IMG/VR virus record: IMGVR_UViG_3300023174_000314 | Coordinates: 1-41,739 of that record | Direction: 5' to 3' (one strand) | DNA length: 41,739 nt | DNA from: a virus | Shown: one piece after another, positions 17,101 through 25,253 of the stretch | Position numbering within the stretch: the stretch's first letter is position 1 | Layout: each line of letters opens with the position of its first letter | The notes under the pieces: model-generated | What the model was told of the DNA's origin: nothing | Database searches by the model: none | What the model saw: the letters and a program-made list of their open reading frames with translations, nothing else | Position numbers and translations under genes: made by a program

Positions 17101-19466
17101 ATCCCCTGCCCCCGCATCATACCAGCAACTAATGCGTTTCTTTGACTTGTGGCAACATCGGTATCGGGCAAGGGTCTTGGCGTGAATGCAACAAACAGGC
17201 TTCTTTGATTCAAGGCTGCGGTCAAACTTGGTGTAGTGAGAACCGATCCAAAGGTTCCCGAAGAACCTGTAAGGAGCAATCCGCCCATATCGGATACAGT
17301 TGGATAGCGGTTTTGCAAACTTGCGCTTGCAGTAAATCCGTTGCCACTTGAATCTGCCCACGCACCCACGGTCGCGCCTACCGCGCCCGTGAGGGTCTTT
17401 CCATCAAGCCAGATCTTGAGACCAGTTATTCCCTTGGGTGTGAAAGCGACTTGATAGTGAGCAGAGGTCAGACCTGTAAGACCTGTCGGGTTGCCTCCCG
17501 CACCGGTGATGGTGGCATCATCAATACTAGGCATATATGGCAATGATCTTCCATTGAAGAACAGACTGCCCATATCTCTATATGTGTAAAGAGTGTAGGG
17601 GGCATAGTTACCAATTGCATTGAGATCGGTTCTCTTTGCTACGGTATCTGTTGCAATTGTTTCCGCTGCACAGCGATTGACTACAACCTTGCCAAACATA
17701 CCCATTCCCGCAGGGTGAATGAGTCGGCGCAGGATATCCTTGTAGCGATCAATGACTACTTCAGTCAGTAGCACATAGGAGAAGTTCTGATAGTAATGGT
17801 TGTCCTGCATCACCTTGTTGGTGGAAAGGCGACCATCATTGTTGGAATAGTAACCTGGATAGGTGCAGAGAGTGCCAAGTGTGGTTGAAACTGCACCACC
17901 CGAACCAAAGGCAGAGTCAAAGGTTGTCAGCGGAGAGATTTCATAACCAATACCGAAGTTGTCAATACGAGTCTTTAGAATACCACCGTTGCCATCCACA
18001 TCTATGATTGTTGCGATTGCGCCTTGACCGGTGTCATTGGTTGCGGCAACTGAAAGCGGAGCAATTCCTTCGGTCTTGAGATAAGGAGTAATTGCTCCCT
18101 CACTTACCTGTGCGCCCCAAACATAGATGGATGAATTCGTACCACTATAGGGGAATAGACCGTATAAGCAATATGAATTTGCTGGAGCATTGTTGATTGT
18201 GAGAGTCATTGTAACACGCGCCCAACCATTACCTACATTTGTTATTGTGTATGAATGACCTGTGTGGGTGGCTGTGCTTGTACCCCCATTCTGATAGTTT
18301 AAAGTTGAGTTACCATTCAATTGAGCGGGAGTTGAACCCACCTGTGCCTTGAATGAATAAAATGATCCTCTCCAACCAGGGTCTCCTCCGACTGTTGTTT
18401 GCATCCACAATGCAATATCACAGTTACTTGCATCTACGGCTTTTATGTAGACACTATATGTTATGGTCTTTGAAGAACCATTCAAAACAATGTTAGGATT
18501 TTGGTAACAGTAATTGTTACCTGCGGCACCACTTGATATCAGTTTTGTCGCAGTATTGGAGCCATCCGGTGCTATAATTGAGTTTAACTGTGAGGTAGAT
18601 GTACCAGAATGAACCCATGCTTTTGATGCATCTGCAATCGCATTGCTCCACTTCAGCAAATTCTGCTTGTATGGTGTGATGCTTGGCTGAAAGAAGATGC
18701 GGTCGCCCTTGCGGTAGTTTGATCCCTGTGAGGATATGGAAACAGTAGAAACAACAGGATATATTCGTGTCTCTTGTCGCAAGACTCCGCTATTGTCTTC
18801 AAACTCAATACCAGCATAGTTGTTCAAGATACCGATATTTGCTTGGAATCTGCCGTTGATGTTGGTGAGATACAGTTCTGCAACTTGACGGCTTCCGATT
18901 TGGTAGGTGCTGACATCAATGACTCTGCCGCTTGCAATAACCGATCCATCGGTAGACCGCTGAACCACGGTCTTTCCACGAGCCTCAAAGATCTTTGATC
19001 CTAAATCATTTGAACAGCGAATGGAATACTTCTGAATCCACTTACCATCGGACAGCCGAAGGATGTCACGGGAAGGATAATAGAACTCTACAGCCGCATC
19101 GTAGAGAACACGAAACAGGAACTCATAGGTCTTTTCGGTTCCCTTGTTGCGATAGAATTCCTTGATGTTCTTGATGAGTTGACGAGCATCAACTGAATTG
19201 CCCTCGGCATTTACTGCAAACTCTTCGGGGAATCCTAGAAGGTATTCTTTCTTGAATGCAGCAACAAACTCCTCAATTGTCTTGTCTACATCTGCAAGAC
19301 CGTCCAAGGCAGCAGGAGTACGGACATATCCCTGATCGGCTTGCTGATCCAACCACTCATAATATGCCTGAACGAATGCGACCATTGTCGGATGGTCGGT
19401 CTGAACGAATTCAGGCAGACGATGAGCAATTATTGGGGATTGATTTTTGTCGTTTCCTGTTGCCAT
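14148..19466 (-). CDS. Giant gp7-position baseplate wedge protein with inserted carbohydrate-binding-like domains (1772 aa)
   Basis: The N-terminus (LPEFVQTDHPTMVAFVQAYY, then IKEFYRNKGTEKTYEFLFR and FYYPSRDILR) and a segment near residues 560-600 (DRYKDILRRLIHPAGMGMFG) match a large structural protein encoded next to gp6 in T4-like cyanophages, where it occupies the gp7 place. Three further modules can be seen. Residues about 265-468 resemble a jelly-roll carbohydrate-binding module (NLLKWSNA, GWARVTMTL, IYVWGAQVSEG, TPYLKT). Residues about 680-760 and 1060-1130 look like the two ends of one LamG/concanavalin-type domain (GLKIWLDG, VHEVLVYDRALTKQE), with another beta-sandwich-like stretch between them. 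The last 300 residues are rich in Pro, Gly, Trp and Asp. T4 gp7 has 1032 residues and no such modules. Six bases separate the start from gp6. Confidence 0.75.
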   Translation of the reverse strand: MATGNDKNQSPIIAHRLPEFVQTDHPTMVAFVQAYYEWLDQQADQGYVRTPAALDGLADVDKTIEEFVAAFKKEYLLGFPEEFAVNAEGNSVDARQLIKNIKEFYRNKGTEKTYEFLFRVLYDAAVEFYYPSRDILRLSDGKWIQKYSIRCSNDLGSKIFEARGKTVVQRSTDGSVIASGRVIDVSTYQIGSRQVAELYLTNINGRFQANIGILNNYAGIEFEDNSGVLRQETRIYPVVSTVSISSQGSNYRKGDRIFFQPSITPYKQNLLKWSNAIADASKAWVHSGTSTSQLNSIIAPDGSNTATKLISSGAAGNNYCYQNPNIVLNGSSKTITYSVYIKAVDASNCDIALWMQTTVGGDPGWRGSFYSFKAQVGSTPAQLNGNSTLNYQNGGTSTATHTGHSYTITNVGNGWARVTMTLTINNAPANSYCLYGLFPYSGTNSSIYVWGAQVSEGAITPYLKTEGIAPLSVAATNDTGQGAIATIIDVDGNGGILKTRIDNFGIGYEISPLTTFDSAFGSGGAVSTTLGTLCTYPGYYSNNDGRLSTNKVMQDNHYYQNFSYVLLTEVVIDRYKDILRRLIHPAGMGMFGKVVVNRCAAETIATDTVAKRTDLNAIGNYAPYTLYTYRDMGSLFFNGRSLPYMPSIDDATITGAGGNPTGLTGLTSAHYQVAFTPKGITGLKIWLDGKTLTGAVGATVGAWADSSGNGFTASASLQNRYPTVSDMGGLLLTGSSGTFGSVLTTPSLTAALNQRSLFVAFTPRPLPDTDVATSQRNALVAGMMRGQGIGATSAPTGQYYQDYSVCVDYSRNIVDSAIVNPRIASYYGMGNHAGIDNLFLADINGDEYYSATHTIPTAGRFARINNNSSVVYSAFKDTLSTVTAGNTNTSVVSSIFAESDPSLTAAAYSYFTEVKKFDKKSNNDQPDAKYYRYQKMAEFVATEDGSFNFSMDMKTDSLSTPWRAILTQNDQVIESTSLSQVDVPNQIAEWNSRSMSNGFAANSWSYNQYQTHTVSAKDIKTGDVIRVWMSPSVQGGSKYFNSSLVTTESLYLKNFVVNKIYSQGKNFLTINGTEAGTAIGNLKGITGSQRLTIGLGQNFFNGVVHEVLVYDRALTKQERETVEAYLYKRWTNNIIPASNHSWNLKIGTSSEGIYPALPSEGGYTANAVVNTTYGYPYFTINENPNISLATEEQPYAARILGSQYGDFLGGGTGSAGYWAEWAEGSTANRQNWARSLTAAGSRHALLNYSTSSEFRKITAEAFLNRKVGLQFDCKNELIIQPLIPQVKLTYCADFVNSTVYSNGTIIFNYTIVNSNNMEYWITDQMEVEVSDGRKLYRYRPEAMKWKSGTNYGQFKISGFTSDGTAGKAYTVTFRMLNYYGKVIPGSEISIAFTHKYASLPSATNSLTDCTNVLGFTGSTEDQTTPSYRFGTTLATGVPSGGLPDIGDDPDIWKMYWDDRIKERDLWFWQLGKDDTMPVFKYSEECDPLGLKTFWKPGSQPFAFPKDEPLTPTMPGYLPLGGPNHYLPTDIPPKDLQPIYVNDDDGSEIYNHDGRWWIRTIEIDPITRKPIITWRFKLPQSSPDDWGFDGYAHPDDGWTTFVPCYGVPVCFDKQEDGTYKPSPYTFQQPIPQLPSWGNPFVNPPGWYETQTNPYNVPSDNPSAPFQFNKIPPQRGWRKTNVPAGRDADGHPYHGRGWDPFFGPFYWDPDRGMRPYGFGGVDIADAPNGIDDYITDRNLEHPPCKNGGNSPGIEPFRPSTPSTAQGLDDSVPGL

Positions 19467-19472
19467 GACCTA

Positions 19473-21398
19473 TTATCTATTAGATGGGAACGCACTTGAA
19501 GTTTGCCGTCTTTCGGTTCTGAACGAGTCGGGAACCACGGTGATGTTGCTGTTTTCCTTGTCAACAACCAATATCTGATTGCGGCGAGTGAAGATGTCCT
19601 TGTTCAGAGGGATGATGGTCAGAGCAATTTCCGTGCTATCGGCAGGAAGGATGTAGGTAGGATTGAAATCCGTAAGGCTAATTACTCCATTGGAATAATT
19701 GAGGGTTCCTGCTCTTTCAACCAAAGTGATCTTTTCTGAGCCTACCAACTTGTAGATACGAATGTTTCCATAGCCATCGTCTTCCATATAGGCATCAACT
19801 TCGGTAACTCCATCGGTATCCAAATGTCCAAATGCGCTACTTGACAATACAGCAGGATAGCCATCAACAGGATGGTATACCTCGTTGTCAAAATTGAACT
19901 TGATGGTATAGACTCCCGATCTACCAACCACCGGCTCAAATCGCTTCTGCAACTTGATATTGGCATCGGTACTTGTGATGCTTTGATTGATGCCGTCTAT
20001 GAAGGTCACAAATTTTGAGAATCGGAAGTTCAGTCCAAACTTTCCAAGTCTTTCAGTCATATATGCATCAACTGTTGTAGACAAGAGTTTTTCAAGATCC
20101 GATGCTCCCATACCTGTCAAAGTCGGATCATAACGAACTGTCATATCAATGACCAAATAGGTGTAATCGGGATCTACTACTTCAGGAGTGATGCCCAAGA
20201 TATTCTTTCGTTGCAGAATAGTATTCTGAATGGACAACTTTTCAAGGGTAGAAAGTTTGGTTGCATTCTGTGGCTTGATTGAAACGAATACCTTGCCATA
20301 CTGTGGAGGATCGCTTTCCTCCCCACCCCATACAAGAATTGAATCTGCTGTAGTGTAGTCGCGGGTAAGGATTGTCTTATAATCTTCTGCGGTTACTGTA
20401 CGCTCCTGCGATTGATAGTTTCTTGGAGCATAGTAACGAATAGATTCAATGTCTTCAGGTTGACCTCCACCATAGGAAGTCTGTGGTGTTCCGTTTTCGT
20501 TGACGGCAATTGTTATCTTGGGGCTGACTCCTGAACCTGTTGTAGTGTTGTTTCCGGAATATTTGAAAGCCTGCACACCATTTGCATCATCTGCACGGGT
20601 CATCAAATACTCAATCAGAATGGCGTTTCCATCGCTTGGTCTTCTGCCAACGATTCCATCTCCAAACAGAATTTCATATTTTTGATCTTCGCCTTGCTGC
20701 AAGAAATATGCATTGGTGGAGCCATCAATAGAATTGATATCCGTTGCCAAAGCCCACACATCCACAATACCAGTAGTGTCTTTTGCTGATTTTGTGACTC
20801 TTACACGCAAAGTGCTTGTGTCTATCTGTGTCTCGGGAATAATGAACCGTTGGGCAGTATCTGCGCTGTTTACAATATAAGTAAAAGTCTGAAATCGTCC
20901 TTCTTTGATTTCAACCCCTCTGCAAACACAGTTGTTTCCTTCAAGAGTAACCTTGTAATTCTGCATTGGAAGGAAGGTAAACACCGATCCGCTTCCTGTA
21001 GCCACAAAAACATCGCCACGATTGATGAAGACTTCACCTCTGGCAACACTTGTTTTGAATGTTTCAAATGCAGTACTTGTCGTGGTGGGTGCAGTCCAAA
21101 CTACATCAACAGTTGCAGACGATGCCCGATAGGAACGAGGAGTATAACCGAGGCTCTTGGCAAGAGATACAACCGAATCCCTCTTGACTGCCGAATCAAT
21201 GAAGGCTTCGTTTGCTACCATGTTTGCATAGAACGCTTGATAGTGAGTGTTGTATGCAAGGAGGTCAAGGAGGATATTCATTCCAGAACCTTCAAAGTCA
21301 TAGTCCTTGAACTTATCTTGGCTCTTCAGAAATGTTTTCAGATTTGCCTTGATTGTGTCAAAATCAAGGTTGTCAATTGGAAGGTTTGGAGTAGTCAT
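19473..21398 (-). CDS. 6: Baseplate wedge protein gp6 (641 aa)
   Basis: The N-terminus (LDFDTIKANLKTFLKSQDKF, DYDFEGSGMNILL, LLAYNTHYQAFYANM, then EAFIDSAVKRDSVVSLAKSLGYTPRS) is characteristic of T4 gp6 and its cyanophage relatives, belonging to the baseplate J/gp6 superfamily. gp6 dimers form the inner ring that joins wedges around the hub. The length (641) is close to T4 gp6 (660). The middle carries the superfamily features DYTTADSILVWGGEESDPPQ and GKVFVSIKP. It overlaps gp25 by four bases (start region after GAGGAT), the conserved gp25-gp6 order of contractile injection systems. Confidence 0.95.
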   Translation of the reverse strand: MTTPNLPIDNLDFDTIKANLKTFLKSQDKFKDYDFEGSGMNILLDLLAYNTHYQAFYANMVANEAFIDSAVKRDSVVSLAKSLGYTPRSYRASSATVDVVWTAPTTTSTAFETFKTSVARGEVFINRGDVFVATGSGSVFTFLPMQNYKVTLEGNNCVCRGVEIKEGRFQTFTYIVNSADTAQRFIIPETQIDTSTLRVRVTKSAKDTTGIVDVWALATDINSIDGSTNAYFLQQGEDQKYEILFGDGIVGRRPSDGNAILIEYLMTRADDANGVQAFKYSGNNTTTGSGVSPKITIAVNENGTPQTSYGGGQPEDIESIRYYAPRNYQSQERTVTAEDYKTILTRDYTTADSILVWGGEESDPPQYGKVFVSIKPQNATKLSTLEKLSIQNTILQRKNILGITPEVVDPDYTYLVIDMTVRYDPTLTGMGASDLEKLLSTTVDAYMTERLGKFGLNFRFSKFVTFIDGINQSITSTDANIKLQKRFEPVVGRSGVYTIKFNFDNEVYHPVDGYPAVLSSSAFGHLDTDGVTEVDAYMEDDGYGNIRIYKLVGSEKITLVERAGTLNYSNGVISLTDFNPTYILPADSTEIALTIIPLNKDIFTRRNQILVVDKENSNITVVPDSFRTERRQTSSAFPSNR

Positions 21399-21802
21399 CT
21401 GATCCTCTGAACAATTATCGTGGTGCGGAAAGTCTGAACCGCGTTCTGTATCTGATACTGAACATCTATCTTGTATGCGTTTTCGTCCATCATGTCAAGG
21501 ATATCAACTTGAACTGCACGGATACGATTATCAAAAGAAACAATTGTATCCATGATCTTGCGCTTCATCTGAAACATGGTGATTTGCGATGCGGGTTCAA
21601 ATAACAGATCGGTAATTCCCGCATTGATTTCAGGATGAAACGGCTTGTCAAATTTCTTGAAGAGAAGCAAGTTCTTCAAAGCCTGCTTTACTGCATTTTC
21701 TCCGGTGACCGCAGATACATCGTTGGTCAATGGATCAATTGTAAGATCCATATCTAGATCGGAAACACGAAGAACAGGGTCTTTGATTGTTTTAATTGCC
21801 AC
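21395..21802 (-). CDS. 25: Baseplate wedge protein gp25 (135 aa)
   Basis: A gp25/GPW-family protein of typical length (T4 gp25 has 132 residues). Visible family features are DLDMDLTIDPLTNDVSAV at the N-terminus, the core VKQALKNLLLFKKFDKPFHP and the adjoining LLFEPAS. gp25 links the sheath to the wedges and forms the wedge core with gp6 and gp53. The start is GTG, chosen because AAGGAT lies seven bases upstream and the protein then begins MAIKTIKDP like its relatives. It overlaps the end of the preceding GAF-like gene by 11 bases and runs into gp6. Confidence 0.95.
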   Translation of the reverse strand: MAIKTIKDPVLRVSDLDMDLTIDPLTNDVSAVTGENAVKQALKNLLLFKKFDKPFHPEINAGITDLLFEPASQITMFQMKRKIMDTIVSFDNRIRAVQVDILDMMDENAYKIDVQYQIQNAVQTFRTTIIVQRIR

Positions 21803-22451
21803 TCTTGTGATCCTTTGCTAGTTGAAGTTCAATGTAGTTGCGCTGCTCTTCAAACATAGCGGCAAATTCCATTGGCTTATGCGGTGCAGTCTCCTCATCT
21901 AGCCAATCTAAATTGATGAAGCCAATGACCAAAGCGTCTTTATGAATAGGCAGAACCGCGAATGCTTCCGTACCTTTGCTTCGGCAATAGGTGCGAAGGT
22001 TAGATTCCGATAGATTCTTGACAAGATGAACTTGTGGTTCATCCTTCTTGACCAACTCAATCTTTTCCCATAGTAGCGTGGCAAGAACTGCTTGTAGATG
22101 CATATACTCATAGGCAACTCCATTGCTGCACGATTCGTGTGTCACGGACATACGCTTCATGGAAGAGCCATCCAAGAACTTGCCGCCATTATGAAACTGA
22201 AGGATTTGTATACGATCAGCACCACATTGATTTCGTAGAGTAGTCAGTATCTCTTGAACCTGACCATATCTACGGATATCGTCTACTGTGATTGCAGCCG
22301 TGATTGCGGCATCAATCTCCTCTTGCTTCTTCCAAGATTTAAACCGATTCTTCAGATAAGAAACACCCGCGACCATACCGGCTATGACACCAGTCAATCC
22401 CGATCCTACGCTCACCCAAAAATCAATGTTGTTATGCGGTTCTGCTGACAT
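21792..22451 (-). CDS. Membrane-anchored GAF-like domain protein in the baseplate operon (219 aa)
   Basis: Residues about 11-32 (FWVSVGSGLTGVIAGMVAGV onward) form one hydrophobic helix followed by basic residues KNRFKSWKK, a probable N-out/C-in membrane anchor or a tail-tip insertion helix. Residues about 62-212 have the look of a GAF domain: helix, then RIQILQFHNGG, a central variable loop, FAVLPIHKDALVIGFINLDW near residues 164-183, and a C-terminal helix. GAF domains bind small ligands or mediate dimerisation. I know of no T4 counterpart. The gene sits between the PAAR tip gene (two bases away, GGAGG ribosome site) and gp25 (11-base overlap), so it is co-expressed with the puncturing device. 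A virion, injection or host-membrane role are all possible; the sequence does not decide. Confidence 0.7.
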   Translation of the reverse strand: MSAEPHNNIDFWVSVGSGLTGVIAGMVAGVSYLKNRFKSWKKQEEIDAAITAAITVDDIRRYGQVQEILTTLRNQCGADRIQILQFHNGGKFLDGSSMKRMSVTHESCSNGVAYEYMHLQAVLATLLWEKIELVKKDEPQVHLVKNLSESNLRTYCRSKGTEAFAVLPIHKDALVIGFINLDWLDEETAPHKPMEFAAMFEEQRNYIELQLAKDHKSGN

Positions 22452-22453
22452 TG

Positions 22454-22741
22454 TTAGCCTCCACAGTACACATCTTTGCTTCCTGTGGCGATTGCAGAAC
22501 CACAGGAAAGGGGGTCACCGATCCGAGCCGCCTGTCGGCTATTGACAAAAACCATTGAGGAACCTTCTGCGGTATATGCTTTGTGGCAATTTGGACCGCA
22601 GCAATGTGATCCCCAATTGTCCAATTGACGATGCCATCCCTTGTTGTTCACGAACACATTCGTAGACCACGAAATGTTCTGACGGGGGGCATAGCATCCG
22701 TGACCTGAACATATGTCACCTTGTCTGTGTGCTGCGGGCAT
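22454..22741 (-). CDS. PAAR-repeat spike tip protein (95 aa, gp5.4-like)
   Basis: Small Cys/His/Gly-rich protein with the PAAR arrangement: MPAAHRQGD at the start, then SGHGC, and a second half with MVFVNSRQAARIGDPLSCG. PAAR proteins fold to a sharp metal-bound cone that caps the gp5/VgrG spike; T4 gp5.4 does this job. The length of 95 matches the family. It is encoded next to the gp5-like spike gene with only the 240-aa gene between, and has a strong AAGGAGT ribosome site. Confidence 0.92.
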   Translation of the reverse strand: MPAAHRQGDICSGHGCYAPRQNISWSTNVFVNNKGWHRQLDNWGSHCCGPNCHKAYTAEGSSMVFVNSRQAARIGDPLSCGSAIATGSKDVYCGG

Positions 22742-22750
22742 CGGAACTCC

Positions 22751-23473
22751 TTATGGCGGTCCAGGGAAAAATCCCTGTGCTTTCTGTGCTTCTAGATATT
22801 CAAGATTTGTGGCGGTTGCGCCATTTACAAAGAACTGATTCTTGATATTTAGGATTAAATAATCTCTATCCGATGACCAGTTATTCCGCAATCCGTACTC
22901 AAATGAGCCATCTACAAATACGCTTGGATTGGACTTGCTGAAGACTCGCGCAGTAAACCGAATTGGGATGTCAAACCCCACCCCATTCCTAAAATAGGAC
23001 GCAGAACCTACGGTGGCATAGTTTTGTTCGTCTATTTCGTAGTCGGGTGGAAGATTCAATCCAGAGACATATTGATCCATTTCCCCTGTTCTACCCGTCA
23101 GTTTGCCCGTATCCAAGTTTAAAACCATGTCAGGAGAAAAGTCTCCTGTAATCATCAAGAAACCAGGATCGGCAAATGTTGCTCCCGTGCAATAGACATA
23201 TGGGCTAGTGTTGTAAACCAGATATAGACTCCAGACGGGATCATCTGAGATGTCTTCTTGTTCAAAATACTTTCTTCTAGGCGTAATTGTGGGGAAATCA
23301 GAACCGCTATAGAAATAAGTTGAGGGTGATAGAGGAAAGTCTAGACGAAAGCATTCCCCACTTACGCCGTTTCCCGAAGGGACACCTACATCTGTGCCAT
23401 TTGGATAGTAGGTTGCCGGATCTACTTCTGACAGGATTCTATATTTCCCTTGCCAAAGGTATTCGGTCGCCAT
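22751..23473 (-). CDS. Baseplate-operon structural protein with a possible Ig/cadherin-like fold (240 aa)
   Basis: I do not recognise an experimentally named family. The sequence is beta-rich, with aromatic residues throughout and no membrane segment. Residues about 110-130 (MVLNLDTGKLTGRTG) followed by FTARVFSKSNP and FEYGLRNNW resemble the putative Ig domain pattern (He_PIG/cadherin-like) in which a Thr-Gly turn precedes a final strand. It sits between the gp5-like spike gene, overlapping it by one base (TGATG), and the PAAR gene, 10 bases further. That position suggests a hub or spike accessory protein, possibly an adaptor between spike and tip or an injected factor. This is inference from context. 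Confidence 0.6.
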   Translation of the reverse strand: MATEYLWQGKYRILSEVDPATYYPNGTDVGVPSGNGVSGECFRLDFPLSPSTYFYSGSDFPTITPRRKYFEQEDISDDPVWSLYLVYNTSPYVYCTGATFADPGFLMITGDFSPDMVLNLDTGKLTGRTGEMDQYVSGLNLPPDYEIDEQNYATVGSASYFRNGVGFDIPIRFTARVFSKSNPSVFVDGSFEYGLRNNWSSDRDYLILNIKNQFFVNGATATNLEYLEAQKAQGFFPGPP

Positions 23474-25251
23474 CAGAAGGAGCCTCCGTCCAAGACATCA
23501 GGCAGAATGACAGGCTGTGCAAACTCCGCAGGATAGGCAAGAACAGGAACGCTAGGAAGAAGATCAACTGTTGGCATATCGCTTGTCGGATCTGTATTTG
23601 CCATTCCTGTCTGACCAGGATATCCCTGAAGCAAAGAAGCCGCTTCGTTTGGAACTGCATAAAGGCTGATGGTCGGAAGACCAGGAAGTCCTGTCTCTGC
23701 TTGTGCCGCACCTGTTCCTCCTGCCATGACAAGATTGGAATCCTGAAGACCTGGCGAAGTTGATGGAATAGGAGGTAGGGATACTGCGGCAACGGGAGTA
23801 TTGGTGGTCTTTTGCTTGGTTTCTGATTCGTTGGTGAAAGCGGCTGCGGCGGCTGCTCCTGCTGCTGCACCAAGAAGTAGAATCTGTTCTGTCCTGATTG
23901 GAATCTTTGGAATTTGAATGTTAGTTCCAGTAAAGTATTGAGTTCCACCGACTTCAGCAGGAACAGCAGGAGCCGCAGCACCATTCAAGGTAGTTGTTGC
24001 TGCTGTAGTAGCAACAGATGCCTGTGTTGTTGCTGTTGATACCGCTGCTGTTGTATTCTGAACCGCAGGAGCAGAAGCCAATGCTCCTTGAGAAATCGTT
24101 CCCTCAGATTGTTGTTGTAGAGTTGATAAAGATGTGGCATTACCTGCAACTACTCCCCCCACATCAGCATCTTTTAGGGATGCAAGTGAGGTTGTCTGTG
24201 TGGGATTATTCGGATCGGGGAATTCTACTCTTCGCTTTGCAATCTTGTCTAGTCCACCAACGCTAACCTTGGAGGTGTTGATGCCTTCGGGATTGAGATC
24301 AATACGAGGAGCAACAAAGGTCATATTGCCATCACTCGCAACGGTATAAGAACCACCAACGCGATGCACCAAACTTCCCTTGGTGTGCATGATGACATTT
24401 CCATGTACCAAGGTTCTCATATCGCCATCTACTTCAATATGAAAGTCTTTGCCGACTTTCAATTGTGCCTTGCCTTCGTTTGTATAGAGAACATCACCTT
24501 TGATCATCATTGACTTTGAACCAATCGTCAGTTCATAGTCGCTTCCCTTGATCTTGGTGACACGAGAACCATCGGGACGAATTTCTTCAAAAGTTCCCGA
24601 CTTGTGATAACGATGCAACCGCTCTGCTGTAGGAGTATCATCTACTTCAAAGATATGTCCTGATTCGCTTTCATAGACATGGTTATGTGGATAAGTTGCA
24701 CCATAAGCCGACTTTGGTTCTGCCCAATGCCCCGTCAATGCAGTTGGAATCGTGGGGATACGCGCATCTGCGCGAGACTTAAGGATGGTATTCTCAAGAT
24801 TTTCACCACGCGCAAGGCGATTGGTATCCTGTTCCCCAATATAATCATCCAAAGGATATGTACCACTTGGATCGTAGAAACCTACATTTGAATCTTTTAT
24901 CACACCGAATTCATCGGCAGTAGGTATACCCGCAACTGTACCCATGATGATTGGATCTTGTGCGTGAGGACCATCGCGGAAGAATCCCACAACCCATGTT
25001 CCTGGAAGTATTCCTGTTGGAGATTGTCCCTTGCCGCTGATTGCTGCACTTGTGATCGGCTGCATAACCGATGCCCAAGGAAGGGATTCAGTTGGTATTA
25101 AATTCTTGTCATCGGTATGAAACCCATAAATGCGGACACGACAACGCCCGATCTTCAAAGGATCGTTGTTGTCTTCTACGACTCCGTGCCACCACACGAA
25201 GTCCATTTTGCCCATGTAATCGTTGGGATTCCCCTGCATCTCGTTCAACAT
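23473..25251 (-). CDS. 5: Baseplate hub spike protein gp5, lacking the lysozyme domain (592 aa)
   Basis: The N-terminal 110 residues form the OB-fold domain of the gp5/VgrG family (DFVWWHGVVEDNNDPLKIGRC, PGTWVVGFFRDG, DPIIMGTVAG). Residues about 200-310 contain the short repeats of a triple beta-helix needle (HIFEVDDTP, YELTIGSKSMMIKGD, HIEVDGDM, VASDGNMTF). The T4 protein has a lysozyme domain between these parts; here the link is too short and no catalytic lysozyme motif is seen, as in cyanophage gp5. The C-terminal 250 residues are low-complexity, rich in Ala, Thr, Pro and Gln. It is two bases from the gp27-like gene, with which it should form the hub. Confidence 0.88.
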   Translation of the reverse strand: MLNEMQGNPNDYMGKMDFVWWHGVVEDNNDPLKIGRCRVRIYGFHTDDKNLIPTESLPWASVMQPITSAAISGKGQSPTGILPGTWVVGFFRDGPHAQDPIIMGTVAGIPTADEFGVIKDSNVGFYDPSGTYPLDDYIGEQDTNRLARGENLENTILKSRADARIPTIPTALTGHWAEPKSAYGATYPHNHVYESESGHIFEVDDTPTAERLHRYHKSGTFEEIRPDGSRVTKIKGSDYELTIGSKSMMIKGDVLYTNEGKAQLKVGKDFHIEVDGDMRTLVHGNVIMHTKGSLVHRVGGSYTVASDGNMTFVAPRIDLNPEGINTSKVSVGGLDKIAKRRVEFPDPNNPTQTTSLASLKDADVGGVVAGNATSLSTLQQQSEGTISQGALASAPAVQNTTAAVSTATTQASVATTAATTTLNGAAAPAVPAEVGGTQYFTGTNIQIPKIPIRTEQILLLGAAAGAAAAAAFTNESETKQKTTNTPVAAVSLPPIPSTSPGLQDSNLVMAGGTGAAQAETGLPGLPTISLYAVPNEAASLLQGYPGQTGMANTDPTSDMPTVDLLPSVPVLAYPAEFAQPVILPDVLDGGSF

Positions 25252-25253
25252 GA

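Noticed and set aside
23473-25251. A lysozyme domain in gp5
   Set aside because: The OB fold is followed almost directly by needle repeats; no Glu-Asp-Thr lysozyme motif or spare length is present.
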